This document shows positions 40,613 to 49,828 of a stretch of DNA of 50,750 bases, piece by piece. The notes beneath the pieces were generated by a model. The model worked only from the letters and a program-made list of their open reading frames with translations. It was not told the DNA's origin and did no database searches. Source of the stretch: Symbiodinium natans (lineage: Eukaryota > Sar > Dinophyceae > Suessiales > Symbiodiniaceae). Position numbers and translations under genes: made by a program. Each line of letters opens with the position of its first letter. Position 1 is the stretch's first letter. The stretch is taken from contig CAJNDS010000530.1 of assembly GCA_905221605.1 (NCBI GenBank), positions 67,501-118,250 of the forward strand, read 5' to 3'.

Positions 40613-41253
40613 TTAAAACCATGAAAGATGTCTGAGCCCTAGAAGCCCTGAACCCGAAGCCACTCAGGCCCCTCATCATAGGCTTGAGGAAATTTCGAAC
40701 CTTCACAGCGCAGCAGCCCCCTTTTCGGGCTAGCTGTGGGTATCCGAGGTCTGCAAACGTGGAGTGTCTTCAAAAGTGCAATGAGGATGTCCACGTCCTG
40801 TAGCCCACTTAAACCCTAAACCCTACACCCTAAACCCTAAACCCTAAAGCCTGAAGAGTTTCTAAGATATCCCCCTCATCTCCATACATAAACGCCCCCA
40901 CTATGGCAGCACCCAGCTGCGCTCCCAGCACCCCCCTTACGCACCAGCAAGTTAACCCTTGAACTCAAAAACAACCCAAACCCTCAAACCCGAAATCCTA
41001 CGCAAGCAACCCTGAACTCTAAAACCCTATATCACCTAAACCCTACTGTAGCATCCTAATCCCTACACCCCTAAAACCCTAAACCCTAAATCCTAAACCC
41101 CAAACCCTAAACCCTGAACCCTGAACCCTAAACCCTAAACCCCAAACCCTGAACCCCTAAAACCTTAAAAACCGCTCCAGCGCCTCGCAGGGCGAGGTCT
41201 TCTTGGGCTTGACATTTGCGACTTTGGCGACTTTGGCATGGCGTCTAACTAAG
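40613..41253. other. Spacer
   Basis: Unique sequence, a C-rich array at 40810-40848 and a degenerate C-rich region at 40975-41170. Confidence 0.65.
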
Positions 41254-41367
41254 GTTTAGGGTTTAGGGTTTAGGGTTTAGGGTTTAGGGTTTAGGGTTTA
41301 GGGTTTAGGGTTTAGGGTTTAGGGTTTAGGGTTTAGGGTTTAGGGTTTAGGGTTTAGGGTTTAGGGG
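41254..41367 (+). repeat. Telomeric array (TTTAGGG)
   Basis: About 16 perfect units. Confidence 0.97.
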
Positions 41368-41465
41368 AAAAAAGGGTCTAGGGGTTGTAGGGGCCCTGAG
41401 AGGGACAGAACTTAGGGTTTAGGGGGTTCAGGGTTTTCGGGGCCCTTAGGGGTTGGGGAATAATT

Positions 41466-41515
41466 AGGGTTTAGGGTTTAGGGTTTAGGGTTTAGACCCT
41501 AAACCCTGAACCTAG
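41466..41515. repeat. Head-to-head telomeric junction
   Basis: Five TTTAGGG units end in TTTAGACCCTAAACCC, switching to the C-rich strand at about 41496. Confidence 0.9.
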
Positions 41516-41564
41516 ACGGTTCGGTTTAGGTTGTCGTGACTCATGCAACCAACCCCCCCAATCC

Positions 41565-41665
41565 TGAACCCTACACCCTGAAACCTAGCCCCTACAAACC
41601 TAAACCCTAGACCCTAAACCCTGAAACCTAAACCCTAAACCCTAAACCCTAAACCCTAAACCCTA
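41565..41665 (-). repeat. Telomeric array (CCCTAAA)
   Basis: Degenerate at the left, about seven canonical units at the right. Confidence 0.93.
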
Positions 41666-41822
41666 TTCATATCGGATATTGCTGTCTGAAGGAACTGACA
41701 TGGGATAACAGGGTCCCTGCTCCAAGCCAGCGACAGATGGAAGGCGGGTCTGGGTCGGGGTGCAGCTTAATGACCCCATGTACCTGGGCTGCGTATCCTA
41801 AGCCCGGTTTATGGTGAAACCC

Positions 41823-41886
41823 GTAAACCCTAAACCCTAAACCCTAAACTTTAGGGTTTAGGGTTTAGGGTTTAGGGTTTAGGGTT
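41823..41886. repeat. Tail-to-tail telomeric inversion
   Basis: C-rich units run to 41849 (CCCTAAACT) and are followed at once by TTTAGGG units. Confidence 0.92.
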
Positions 41887-42296
41887 TATAGAGTTTAGGG
41901 TCCATCGTGCAGGGTTTGGAGCTTAGGTCGCGTAGTGCTGTCCAGGGTTTCAGGAGAAAAACTCGACCACGACTACCGTCAACAAACTCATCACACCCTC
42001 CTTTTGAATGGGCCGAAGCTTTGGCCTCTAGAGACACATCTGTAAGACCCAAACTGCCAGACCAACCAAGCCATGGCTGAAGATGTATGGCCGAAACGCC
42101 CAACAAGACTAGGCCGGGCAACTGCGTGAAACATACGAGGCTGGAAGATTGCGGATGGATGGCCCTAAACCGTAAACCCTAAACCTGACCTCATCCCGAA
42201 AGATACTGTAGGAGAGAAGCAGCTATCATTTTTTGAGGGCTCTTAAGCAACCGGCAGTAACAGTCCAAGAACAAAGTGGGGTTCAACTGGAGGTCT
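41887..42296. other. Spacer
   Basis: Unique sequence. Open on the minus strand (41879-42121) but without a recognisable domain. Confidence 0.6.
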
Positions 42297-42312
42297 AGGG
42301 TTTAAGGCCTAG

Positions 42313-42446
42313 GGTTAGGGTTTAGGGTTTAGGGTTTAGGGTTTAGGGTTTAGGGTTTAGGGTTTAGGGTTTAGGGTTTAGGGTTTAGGGTTTAGGGTTT
42401 AGGGTTTAGGGTTTAGGGTTTAGGGTTTAGGGTTTAGGGTTTAGGG
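42313..42446 (+). repeat. Telomeric array (TTTAGGG)
   Basis: About 19 units, nearly perfect. Confidence 0.97.
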
Positions 42447-42569
42447 ACTTGAGCAAATCAAACTTCCCACGTGTGTTGCCCGCTCTAGCAGGTGTTAATG
42501 ATGGTGTCATCCCTAGGCAACCCCGAACCCTTAGCCTCGAAACCCCCAAAGCCCTGAACCCCAAAACTC

Positions 42570-42690
42570 TAGGGGTTTAGGGTTTAGGGTTTAGGGTTTA
42601 GGGTTTAGGGTTTAGGGTTTAGGGTTTAGGGTTTAGGGTTTAGGGTTTAGGGTATAGGGTTTAGGTCTGAACCCTAAAGCCCTGAATCCT
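42570..42690. repeat. Telomeric array with G-to-C switch
   Basis: About 13 TTTAGGG units ending in TTTAGGTCTGAACCCTAAAG, i.e. switching to degenerate C-rich units at about 42666. Confidence 0.9.
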
Positions 42691-42782
42691 ACCACCCCAG
42701 CACCCCAAACCCGATGCACCGCTGCCCACCTCGCACGTTGCCGTGCTACGGAGGGCCATCTGGGCTGCACTCGAATACCCTA

Positions 42783-42850
42783 AGGGTTTAGGGTTTAGGG
42801 TTTAGGGTTTAGGGTTTAGGGTTTAGGGTTTAGGGTTTAGGGTTTAGGGT
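42783..42850 (+). repeat. Telomeric array (TTTAGGG)
   Basis: About ten perfect units. Confidence 0.96.
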
Positions 42851-43011
42851 TTAAGGCAATAGGGTTTAGGGATGTGAGTCTTTACTTAGACGCGGACCAC
42901 CGAACCTTAAAGGGAAACCCTAAACCCTAAACCCTGAAAAACATAGTATCCAGTTGATGCAGAAGTAGCCTCCAGGATGCCCACACTCAATGTTAAGAAA
43001 GACTCACAGCC

Positions 43012-43090
43012 CTAAACCCTAAACCCTAAACCCTAAACCCTAAACCCTAAACCCTAAACCCTAAACCCTAAACCCTAAACCCTAAACCCT
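43012..43090 (-). repeat. Telomeric array (CCCTAAA)
   Basis: About 11 perfect units, ending in CCCTTAGGGTG. Confidence 0.96.
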
Positions 43091-43848
43091 TAGGGTGTTC
43101 GAGTGCAGCCCATAGGGGGCGCGGGGTGGCGACTTTGGGTCGACCAGCAGGGATTTAAGGGTTTTAGGGTTTAGGGTTAAGGGTTTAGGGTTATTTCCTC
43201 CATCCACCGCTGGACCTTTTGGGACAAAAGAGTACCCAAGTAAGAGCGACCTAAACTCTCTAAACCCCTGGACCCCTAAACTCTACTCAGACTCTACTCT
43301 AGAACCCTAAACCCCTTAAAGCCCCTAAACCCTAAAGCCCAAGAACGTTTCCCCTTTCCTTCCCTGGGCAGATGCAGAAGGCAATGATACAGACAGGAGG
43401 GTAGGGTTTTGGGTTTTGGGTTTGGGTTTTGGGTTTAGGGTTTAGGGTTTATAAGGGTTTATGGGGTTTATAGAGTTTATGGGGTTTAGGGTTTAGGGCT
43501 TAGGGGGGTGGATCCTTGTCAACATCTAGTCTCGGTCAGCTCCAAGAGCGACCAAAGAAGGACAAAAAGAAGCTTGGTAGAGGGGTTTAGGGTTTAGGGT
43601 TTAGAGTTTAGGGTTTAGGGTCTAAACGTTCGAATTCAAAAGGAAGCTGACTGCAGCAACTTTGGGGTGTCTAGGTGATGGCTTTATAACCCTTAACCCT
43701 TAACGCCAAATCCTAAACCCTAAACCCTAAACCCTAAACCCATCACAAAAGAACAACCGTCCTAGGCACCCAGGCCGAGGAAGAGAAGCTCGCGCGTCGT
43801 ACGGCGTTCCGGCCTTCAGATTTCGTGCGTCGGGGGGGCTTCCAGGTT
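43091..43848. other. Spacer with short degenerate arrays
   Basis: G-rich groups at 43155-43190, 43405-43500 (with TTTATGGGG-like units) and 43580-43625. C-rich groups at 43250-43345 and 43690-43741. No gene recognised. Confidence 0.7.
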
Positions 43849-43994
43849 CTTACTGCTGGCTAGTTTTAGGGTTTACGGTTTAGGGTGTAGGGTAATGAAG
43901 GAATGGGGTACCCTATATGATCCCTTAAAGGGTATATATTCATAGGGGGATATAGGGTACCTCATTCCCTCATTCCCTACTAACCAGCAGTAAG
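43849..43994. mobile_element. Palindromic foldback element with telomeric insertion in one arm
   Basis: Left end CTTACTGCTGGCTAG; right end CTAACCAGCAGTAAG. Inner arms TAGGGTAATGAAGGAATGGG and its inverted near-copy at the right. Between the outer and inner parts of the left arm lie 24 bp of telomere-like sequence (43864-43887: TTTTAGGG TTTACGG TTTAGGGTG) that are absent from the right arm. Confidence 0.85.
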
Positions 43995-44723
43995 GGTTAG
44001 GGTTCGGGGTGTAGAATCGGGACCTTGAGGGATGTTTTTTTTTGTAAAAAAACGATGGTTCTGTGATGTTTTGTATGAAGTGGGTTTCTTTCAAGACCCT
44101 TTCTTGAGGCTGATATTTGGTATCTCTTATCTCGGATCCTGCCTGCTTTGGCATCCGGCTTTTCGAGAGTTTTACCTCACACAGGCGCTTTGACAGTGGG
44201 ATTGCTGTGAGAATTAAAATGGCCCGGAGACAGGATTCTCACTTTCCTGCTTCCAGACTCTGTACAACATTTCGGCGTTCCGGAAAATGCCGAAAACTCA
44301 AAACCCACACCTGGCCCTAACCCTAAACCGATGCTTTGGGAGAGACAGGTTCTTCAACCCACCTTTCGAGCAGAGGCTCTCATCCGCCTCAAGCTTGAAG
44401 GAAGGCCTCTGTTCCAACTCAATGGCCCACTTTCAGGATCATGGGTTTAGGTTTTATACTTGTCATTGTAGTTAGTTGCTTATAACCCTGATTATAGGGG
44501 GCGTGTAACCTTACCTGTTAGGCGCCCTGTACCGGGGGACTTCATTTGTTTCCCGAAGTGCTACCAAGAGGCCTGTCGCCCATCCACCCTTACGGCTGCC
44601 CCAACGAGCTCTTGTTGACTAGGGGGCGCGGGGGCATCCGTCAGAGGCGCCGTAAGGGGCAGCCCCTCGACAAAGCCCACCTGCAGTGCTTCCTGCATGG
44701 CAGCGCACGGCACACAAAAGCAC
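43995..44723. other. Non-telomeric unique region
   Basis: About 700 bp almost without telomere-like words. Open frames at 44117-44320, 44287-44475 and 44546-44746 have no recognisable domain and I do not call them genes. Confidence 0.55.
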
Positions 44724-44833
44724 CTTGGCTACACTCAGAAGGGTAGCTAAAAATTAAAATTCTAGCGGCCATATTAAGAAACCCAATAAACCCAAAAAGG
44801 CTAAGGATCTAAGGTTACAGTAAAGTACCACAA
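44724..44833 (+). mobile_element. Family C short element
   Basis: CTTGGCTACACTCAGAAGGG ... CAGTAAAGTACCACAA. Flanked by AAGCAC and AGGCAC, an imperfect 6-bp target duplication. Matches 46596-46712 closely. Confidence 0.85.
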
Positions 44834-44944
44834 AGGCACCATACGCAGGCATCCTCCGTGATCGTGCGACAGTTGCTGTGGTCCAAATGGAACTTCTTGC
44901 GCAGGTGCTGACGATGCCATACCTGGACATACTTCCCAGCCAAC

Positions 44945-45236
44945 CTTGGTACCCCAGCAACCATATTATGATCAGGGCACCCTTTTTGGGGTTGGTTGCT
45001 TGATACTTGAACCTAGAACCAAAAACAAAAGAGTAAAGGGACCCTAAACCCTAAACCCTAAACCCTAAACCCTAGACCCTAGACCCTAAACCCTAAACCC
45101 TAAACCCTAAACCCTAAACCCTAAACCCTAAACCCTAAACCCTAGACCCTAAACCCTAAACCCTAAACCCTAAACCCTAAACCCTAAACCCTAAACCCTA
45201 CCCCAAAAAAAGGGTAAAGGGTACCACTGGGCTACC
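44945..45236 (+). mobile_element. Family A element split by a long telomeric array
   Basis: Left part (44945-45040): TTGGTACCCCAGCAACCATA ... GGGCACCCTTTTTGGGGTTG ... AACCAAAAACAAAAGAGTAAAGGG. Then about 160 bp of CCCTAAA repeats (45041-45200). Then CCCCAAAAAAAGGGTAAAGG and the right end GGTACCACTGGGCTACCA. The CCAAAAA-AGGGTAAAGGG segment appears on both sides of the array, as if duplicated on insertion. Confidence 0.88.
45041..45200 (-). repeat. Telomeric array (CCCTAAA) inside family A
   Basis: About 23 units, canonical apart from three CCCTAGA units. Confidence 0.97.
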
Positions 45237-45348
45237 AGCCAACATTAGCCACAGGTATGGTCCTGGTGCTTCCAGGTCCAGAAGCACCGTCGTCGCGAAG
45301 GCGATGCCAAGGCCGAGCCGGGAGAAGGCCCAAAGAAAGGATAGCCTT

Positions 45349-45500
45349 AATCCCTTCCCCCGAATATTAATACCCCTCTACGCCCTAATATTAAATACCC
45401 CCCCCCCTCCCATATACTATGATATTACCATAATGGGGGGGGGGGGGGGGGAATTTAATATTAGGGGGTAGGGGGGGTTTAATATTAGGGGGAAGGGATT
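45349..45500. mobile_element. Long foldback palindrome with C/G arms
   Basis: Left arm AATCCCTTCCCCC-AATATTAA and CCCTAATATTAAAT-C(n); the right arm is its inverted copy. Arms of about 60 bp around a 25-bp centre. The left arm has a C run, the right arm a 17-base G run (45435-45451). Directly followed by a family A element. Confidence 0.88.
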
Positions 45501-45611
45501 CGTAGCCCAGCAACCATATTAGAAGAAGGGGCACCCTGTTTTTGGTTGGTTACTTTATCAGGGAAGCCAGAAACAAAAAAGAAACGGAAAAGGGTACCAC
45601 TGGGCTAGCAA
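45501..45611 (+). mobile_element. Family A inverted-repeat element, uninterrupted
   Basis: TAGCCCAGCAACCATATTAG ... GGTACCACTGGGCTAGCA, about 110 bp. Best reference for the two interrupted copies. Confidence 0.88.
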
Positions 45612-46207
45612 GTAGCTGCCAGAATGTCCACTCCCAAAAATTGCTTTTGGGTGAGCTGGCTGTAGCCGACCAGACGGTGAGGGGAAACCAAAATGCCCAG
45701 CAGGAGGTCTCGCAGTGGTGACAACATTCACAGAGGCCAAACGCGAAGGTACTTCTTGACTGCCGCCGAAGCTCAGTGGGCAATGGTCTGGCTGTCCGGC
45801 AGTTGGAATAGAGCATGCCACCAAAGAGGACCCAGGTACCCCAGGCGCAGCAGCGCTTGAAGAACCAAGCCATGTACGCAGCACGGATCTCGCGGTCGAG
45901 GCTTTCTTCTTCCAATGTTTTCACCCCTCCGTCTCCCCATATGCCTGGCAAGGAGGCCAGCCACAGGAGGCCGGCATAGCGCATGAACCTGTCTACCGCC
46001 ATCTTCTTGTCTTCTTGGGCAGTGCAAGCTCGAACCTCAACGCCTCCTGACAATCCCGGTGAACCCGAGACTCAACACCCTAACCCCTGAAAATGCTTCA
46101 AAAACAGCGGCCTCCACTGTGCATGCTATTGTGGAAGTATCCTGGAGGTCCTGCAATGTAGGCCTCTTGGCTAAACCTGATGGTAACCCCTTGTCTGCCC
46201 TTTTCGG
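45612..46207 (-). other. Unique region with a 167-codon open frame of unknown meaning
   Basis: The minus strand is open from 46053 to 45550. About 145 codons lie in unique sequence and the last 20 or so are encoded by the family A element, so at least the C-terminal end is not ancestral coding sequence. The translation is rich in Trp, Cys and hydrophobic residues and contains LDREIRAAYMAWFFKRCCAW. I recognise no family. It could be a gene fragment or chance; codon statistics or transcript data would decide. Confidence 0.3.
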
Positions 46208-46305
46208 AACCCTAAACCCTAAACCCTAAACCCTAAACCCTAACTAAACCCTAAACCCTAAACCCTAAACCCTAAACCCTAAACCCTAAACCCTAAACCC
46301 TTAAA
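46208..46305 (-). repeat. Telomeric array (CCCTAAA)
   Basis: About 14 units with one CCCTAACTAAA interruption. Confidence 0.96.
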
Positions 46306-46406
46306 GTGATCATGAGAGTAACCTTACGAAATCTTCTTCCCTTTGTTACTTTCGAGGCACCGCTCTGAACCGTTCAGACAAGTGCCGGGCTCCCTGCGTG
46401 GTGATC

Positions 46407-46452
46407 TGATATGGGTTCACCCAGTCCAGGACCACTTTGATGTAGCCTGATC
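46407..46452 (+). repeat. First copy of a local repeat, cut by a family B element
   Basis: CTGATATGGGTTCACCCAG ... TTTGATGTAGCCTGAT also occurs at 46717. Where the other copies continue GTAGGGCTTAGGG, this one continues into the family B element. Confidence 0.85.
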
Positions 46453-46454
46453 TA

Positions 46455-46574
46455 CAGGGTGGGGCCCCCTAGTTATAAGTAGAGTTATAAGGGCCCTAAA
46501 TTGGGTTATAAGGACCCTAAGTTAGGTTATAAGTCCCTTAACTACAGTTAGTATAGTAAGGGGGCCCCACCCTG
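46455..46574 (-). mobile_element. Family B inverted-repeat element (MITE-like), 120 bp
   Basis: Reverse complement of 29287-29406 with a single mismatch. Flanked by TA at 46453-46454 and 46575-46576. Paralogous empty sites (CCTGATGTAGGGCTTAGGG) occur at about 46757 and 46817 and have a single TA, which supports TA duplication on insertion. Confidence 0.93.
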
Positions 46575-46595
46575 TAGGTTTTAGGGTTTAGGGCT

Positions 46596-46712
46596 CTTGG
46601 CTACACTCAGAAGGGTAGCTAAAAATTAAAAATCTTAGCTGCCTTATTAAGAAACCCAATAAACCCAAGAAGGCTAAGGCTAAGGATCTAAGGTTACAGT
46701 AAAGTACCACAA
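46596..46712 (+). mobile_element. Family C short element with 6-bp target duplication
   Basis: 117 bp, CTTGGCTACACTC ... AAGTACCACAA, flanked on both sides by AGGGCT (46590-46595 and 46713-46718). Confidence 0.88.
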
Positions 46713-46731
46713 AGGGCTGATATGGGTTCAG

Positions 46732-46851
46732 CCAGTCCAGGAGCGCTTTGATGTCGCCTGATGTAGGGCTTAGGGTTTCAGGTTTGGGGTTCCAGTCCAG
46801 GAGCACTTTGATGTAGCCTGATGTAGGGCTTAGGGTTTCCGGTTTGGGGTT
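46732..46851 (+). repeat. 60-bp tandem duplication
   Basis: Two copies of CCAGTCCAGGAGC ... GATGTAGGGCTTAGGGTTTC ... GGTTTGGGGTT with a 60-bp period and few mismatches. Confidence 0.93.
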
Positions 46852-47166
46852 TAAGGTGTAGGGTTCAGCGTTTAGATGGCTTCGGGGCTTTGGGTGAGAT
46901 AGTGCTTGCGGGAACCAGCCGTAGCCCAATAGAAGAGGCAATATGCAGCCCATTCTGGGTCCCAGTCGTGCTGAGGGGTCCGATTTTACCGTTCACGGTG
47001 CAGCCTTTCGGGATCAGTAAATGGGGGTTTACGAAAAAAGGGACCCCCCAACATAGCCCCCCCCCCCCAACTAGTAGGATTGTACTAAGGACCGCAATAA
47101 GGTACCCAAGATTTCAGAAGCAAGGTAGTCAACGTGTGTTTGGTCTTCCTCGGCCTACAATATACG
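46852..47166. other. Spacer
   Basis: Unique sequence with a C run at 47060-47068. No gene recognised. Confidence 0.55.
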
Positions 47167-47297
47167 TAGAAGCCATGTAGGGGGGGACCCCCTAGTTATA
47201 AGTAGAGTTATAAGGACCCTAAATTGGGTTCTAAGGAAAAAAGTCCCTTAACTATAGTAAGTATAGTAAGGGTGCCCCTCCTTGTAGAAGCCATGTA
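47167..47297 (-). mobile_element. Degenerate family B element between 14-bp direct repeats
   Basis: CCCCCTAGTTATAAGTAGAG ... AGTATAGTAAGGG in the same orientation as 46455-46574, with an internal deletion of about 18 bp and altered ends. Flanked by TAGAAGCCATGTAG at 47167-47180 and 47284-47297. Confidence 0.82.
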
Positions 47298-47425
47298 GGA
47301 GGGGCGTCATGATCATGATACTGCTGATGGTCATCATCGTAGCCATGGTGGCGGAAGTCGCGAACAGTGGGCACCGTGGGTTGGATCTTTTACAGCTTGA
47401 AGTGAACGCTCGAACTTTCCCTGTT

Positions 47426-47765
47426 GGTTTAGGGTTTAGGGTTTAGGGTTTAGGGTTTAGGGGTTTTAGGGTTTTAGGGTTTAGGGTTTAGGGATGTTCG
47501 TTTCTGAGTCGGGGAACCAGTACGTTTCAACCAAAAACTGCTGCTCAGAGATGCTGCGAAGTGGAGGAGGTTTAGGGTTTTAGGTTTTAGGGTTTTAGTT
47601 TAGGGTTTAGGGTTTAGGGTTTAGGGTACACACGCTCGCCTGTATGAGCTTGTGAAACACAGTCCGTGTATCCCTAAGGTACCCTAAACCCTAAACCCTA
47701 AACCCTAAACCCTAAACCCTAAACCCTAAACCCTAAACCCTAAACCCTAAACCCTAAACCCCCTG
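47426..47765. repeat. Three telomeric arrays
   Basis: G-rich arrays at 47427-47492 and 47568-47626 (both with TTTTAGGG variants) and a C-rich array at 47683-47762 of about 11 units. Unique spacers between. Confidence 0.92.
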
Positions 47766-47874
47766 AAGGGCGCACCCCTGCAGCCCAGTGCCAACGAGCC
47801 CGATCCTGGCCTCCGGTAGGGGTGAGGCTTTGAGATTAGGAACTAAGGTTTAGGGTTTAGAGTTTCGAATTCGG

Positions 47875-47991
47875 GTTTAGGGTTTAGGGTTTAGGGTTTA
47901 GGGTTTAGGGTTTAGGGTTTAGGGTTTAGGGTTTAGGGTTTAGGGTTTAGGGTTTAGGGTTTACGGTTTAGGGTTTAGGGTTTAGGGTTTA
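47875..47991 (+). repeat. Telomeric array (TTTAGGG)
   Basis: About 16 units with one TTTACGG. Confidence 0.96.
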
Positions 47992-47994
47992 TCT

Positions 47995-48281
47995 AACGGA
48001 TGGCTGCGCAGGTTTCTACAGACATCTGGTTTCTAAATCGGAAGAAACCGCTTCAGCTATGAACCGTTTGTGGAGACCCAAAAAACCAGGTACCAAAGGA
48101 TGGACGCGCACGTTTCAAAATATTCGCGTTTCTAAACTGGAAGAAACCACTTTAGCTATGTATCATGTGTGAAGACCAAAAAAAGAGGGGCTCAAGGATG
48201 GACGCGCGTTTCAAAATTTTCGCGTTTCTAAACTGCCAGAAACCATGTGCTATGCATCGTTTGCGACAAACCATAAGAGTT
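47995..48281 (+). repeat. Three diverged tandem units of about 98 bp
   Basis: Units start near 47995, 48094 and 48193. Shared words: GGATGGACGCGC, TTCGCGTTTCTAAACTG, GAAGAAACC and TAGCTATG. Each unit is clearly diverged, and telomeric arrays flank the block on both sides. Confidence 0.88.
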
Positions 48282-48307
48282 TAGGGTTTAGGGTTTAGGG
48301 TTCAGGT

Positions 48308-48436
48308 GTACCCCCCCCCCCCCCCCCTCATACTCACAGTCCTTCATGGTTTAGGGTTTAGGGCTTGGGGTTTAGGGTTTCGGGTTTCGGGTTGGGATGT
48401 GCCTCCCCCCTCCCCCCCGTGTCCTAACAGTCCTTA
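48308..48436 (+). repeat. Two copies of the C-core motif with expanded C tracts
   Basis: At 48308-48345 a 17-base C run is followed by CTCATACTCACAGTCCTT. At 48393-48436 TGGGATGT, a longer C-rich tract and CCTAACAGTCCTTA. Both resemble the C5-6 motif at 25829 and 25954. Confidence 0.75.
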
Positions 48437-48448
48437 ATATACGGATTC

Positions 48449-48508
48449 AACCCTAAACCCTAAACCCTAAACCCTAAACCTTAAACCCTAAACCCTAAAC
48501 CCTAAACC
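48449..48508 (-). repeat. Telomeric array (CCCTAAA)
   Basis: About eight units, one of them CCTTAAA. Confidence 0.95.
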
Positions 48509-49502
48509 CGTATGATAATACCTCTCGGAAAGCCCCCGAGTCTACTCACATAGTAGAAGGGGTTCCTACCCTAAACCCTCAACCCGACGGGGCATCGGGG
48601 TTTAGGGTATGGAGATTGGGTCTCAGGGTTTGTGTTTCTTGTGCCGTGAACACTACAGGTTCATGCGCCCGTAACGTATACGCTTGGGCCCGAAAGCTGT
48701 TGTACAACACTTTGTAATAGGTCCGAGCAAGTTCTTACAGGTACTATGTATACCTATGTATATATATATATATACATATCTGTATATCTGTGTATACAAA
48801 CCCAAGACCCTAAACCCTAAACAACCCTAAACCGACGCTCTTGTTATGGCCCAGTAAGTAAGTCACAGTATGGGTACACGGATATTGTTTCGTGGTTTAG
48901 GGTTTTTACTCCCGAGCCTACTTCCGATTCGGAATCTGGTTGTCGTATCGCAGGGTTTAGCATCGCAGGGTTTAGCTGCTGAACCCAAAGCTTCTTAAGC
49001 CCAGAAGACCCTTAACCCCTTAACCATAAACCCTATAAACCTGATATGATCCTTTAGGTCTTGCGACCCGCGCCTTGGAGCCCTGCGCACCTAACCCGAA
49101 ATACAAATCACCCACAACCCTTCACCCCAAACCCTAAACCCCTCAACCCTAAACCCCTACACCCCTGGACCCTAAACCCTAAACGCCTGACCCCCTGCAC
49201 CCCAAACCCCTGAACCCCTACTGCACCTCAATGGCCCTGAATGGAGCTAAAAACTCAGGCCCCGGCTCCTGCCCGGGTGGGCTCAAGCATGACGCTGCGC
49301 CCTCGAAGCCCCTGAGCCCTAAATGGGGTTTAGGGTTTAGGGCTAGGGTTTAGGATTTAGGGTTTAGGGCAAGGGTTTAGGATCTAGGGTTTAGGATTTC
49401 GGGTTGAGTTGGGGCTTTTAGCATTTGGGGTCCTCTCCCCTCCTTCGAGGTTCATTCTGATGGCAAGATTCCCCACTCAGAAAAGGACCCAAGTCTGGAA
49501 GG
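48509..49502. other. Spacer with weak telomeric words
   Basis: TA-rich low complexity at 48745-48800, degenerate C-rich words at 49120-49225, G-rich words at 49323-49400. Otherwise unique, no gene recognised. Confidence 0.6.
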
Positions 49503-49620
49503 TGTTTAGGGTTTAGGGTTTAGGGTTTGGGGTTTAGGGTTTAGGGTTTAGGGTTTAGGGTTTAGGGTTTAGGGTTTAGGGTTTAGGGTTTAGGGTTTAG
49601 GGTTTAGGGTTTAGGGTTTA
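49503..49620 (+). repeat. Telomeric array (TTTAGGG)
   Basis: About 17 units, one of them TTTGGGG. Confidence 0.96.
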
Positions 49621-49723
49621 GCCAGCTCGGGCATCTCAATCGGCTCATGCTGCGGGGCTCCAGCTAGGCAGGTGCATTGAACCTATAGGAAGTTTGCAAT
49701 TGCAGTGCCTCTGCCCCCCCTCC

Positions 49724-49828
49724 CTAAACCCTAAACCCTAAACCCTAAACCCTAAACCCTAAACCCTAAACCCTAAACCCTAAACCCTAAACCCTAAACC
49801 CTAAACCCTAAACCTAAACCCTCAACCC
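49724..49828 (-). repeat. Telomeric array (CCCTAAA)
   Basis: About 14 units, nearly perfect. Confidence 0.96.

Noticed and set aside
45550-46053. 167-codon minus-strand frame as a real gene
   Set aside because: Its C-terminal end lies in a transposable element and no family is recognisable. Described as a unique region instead.
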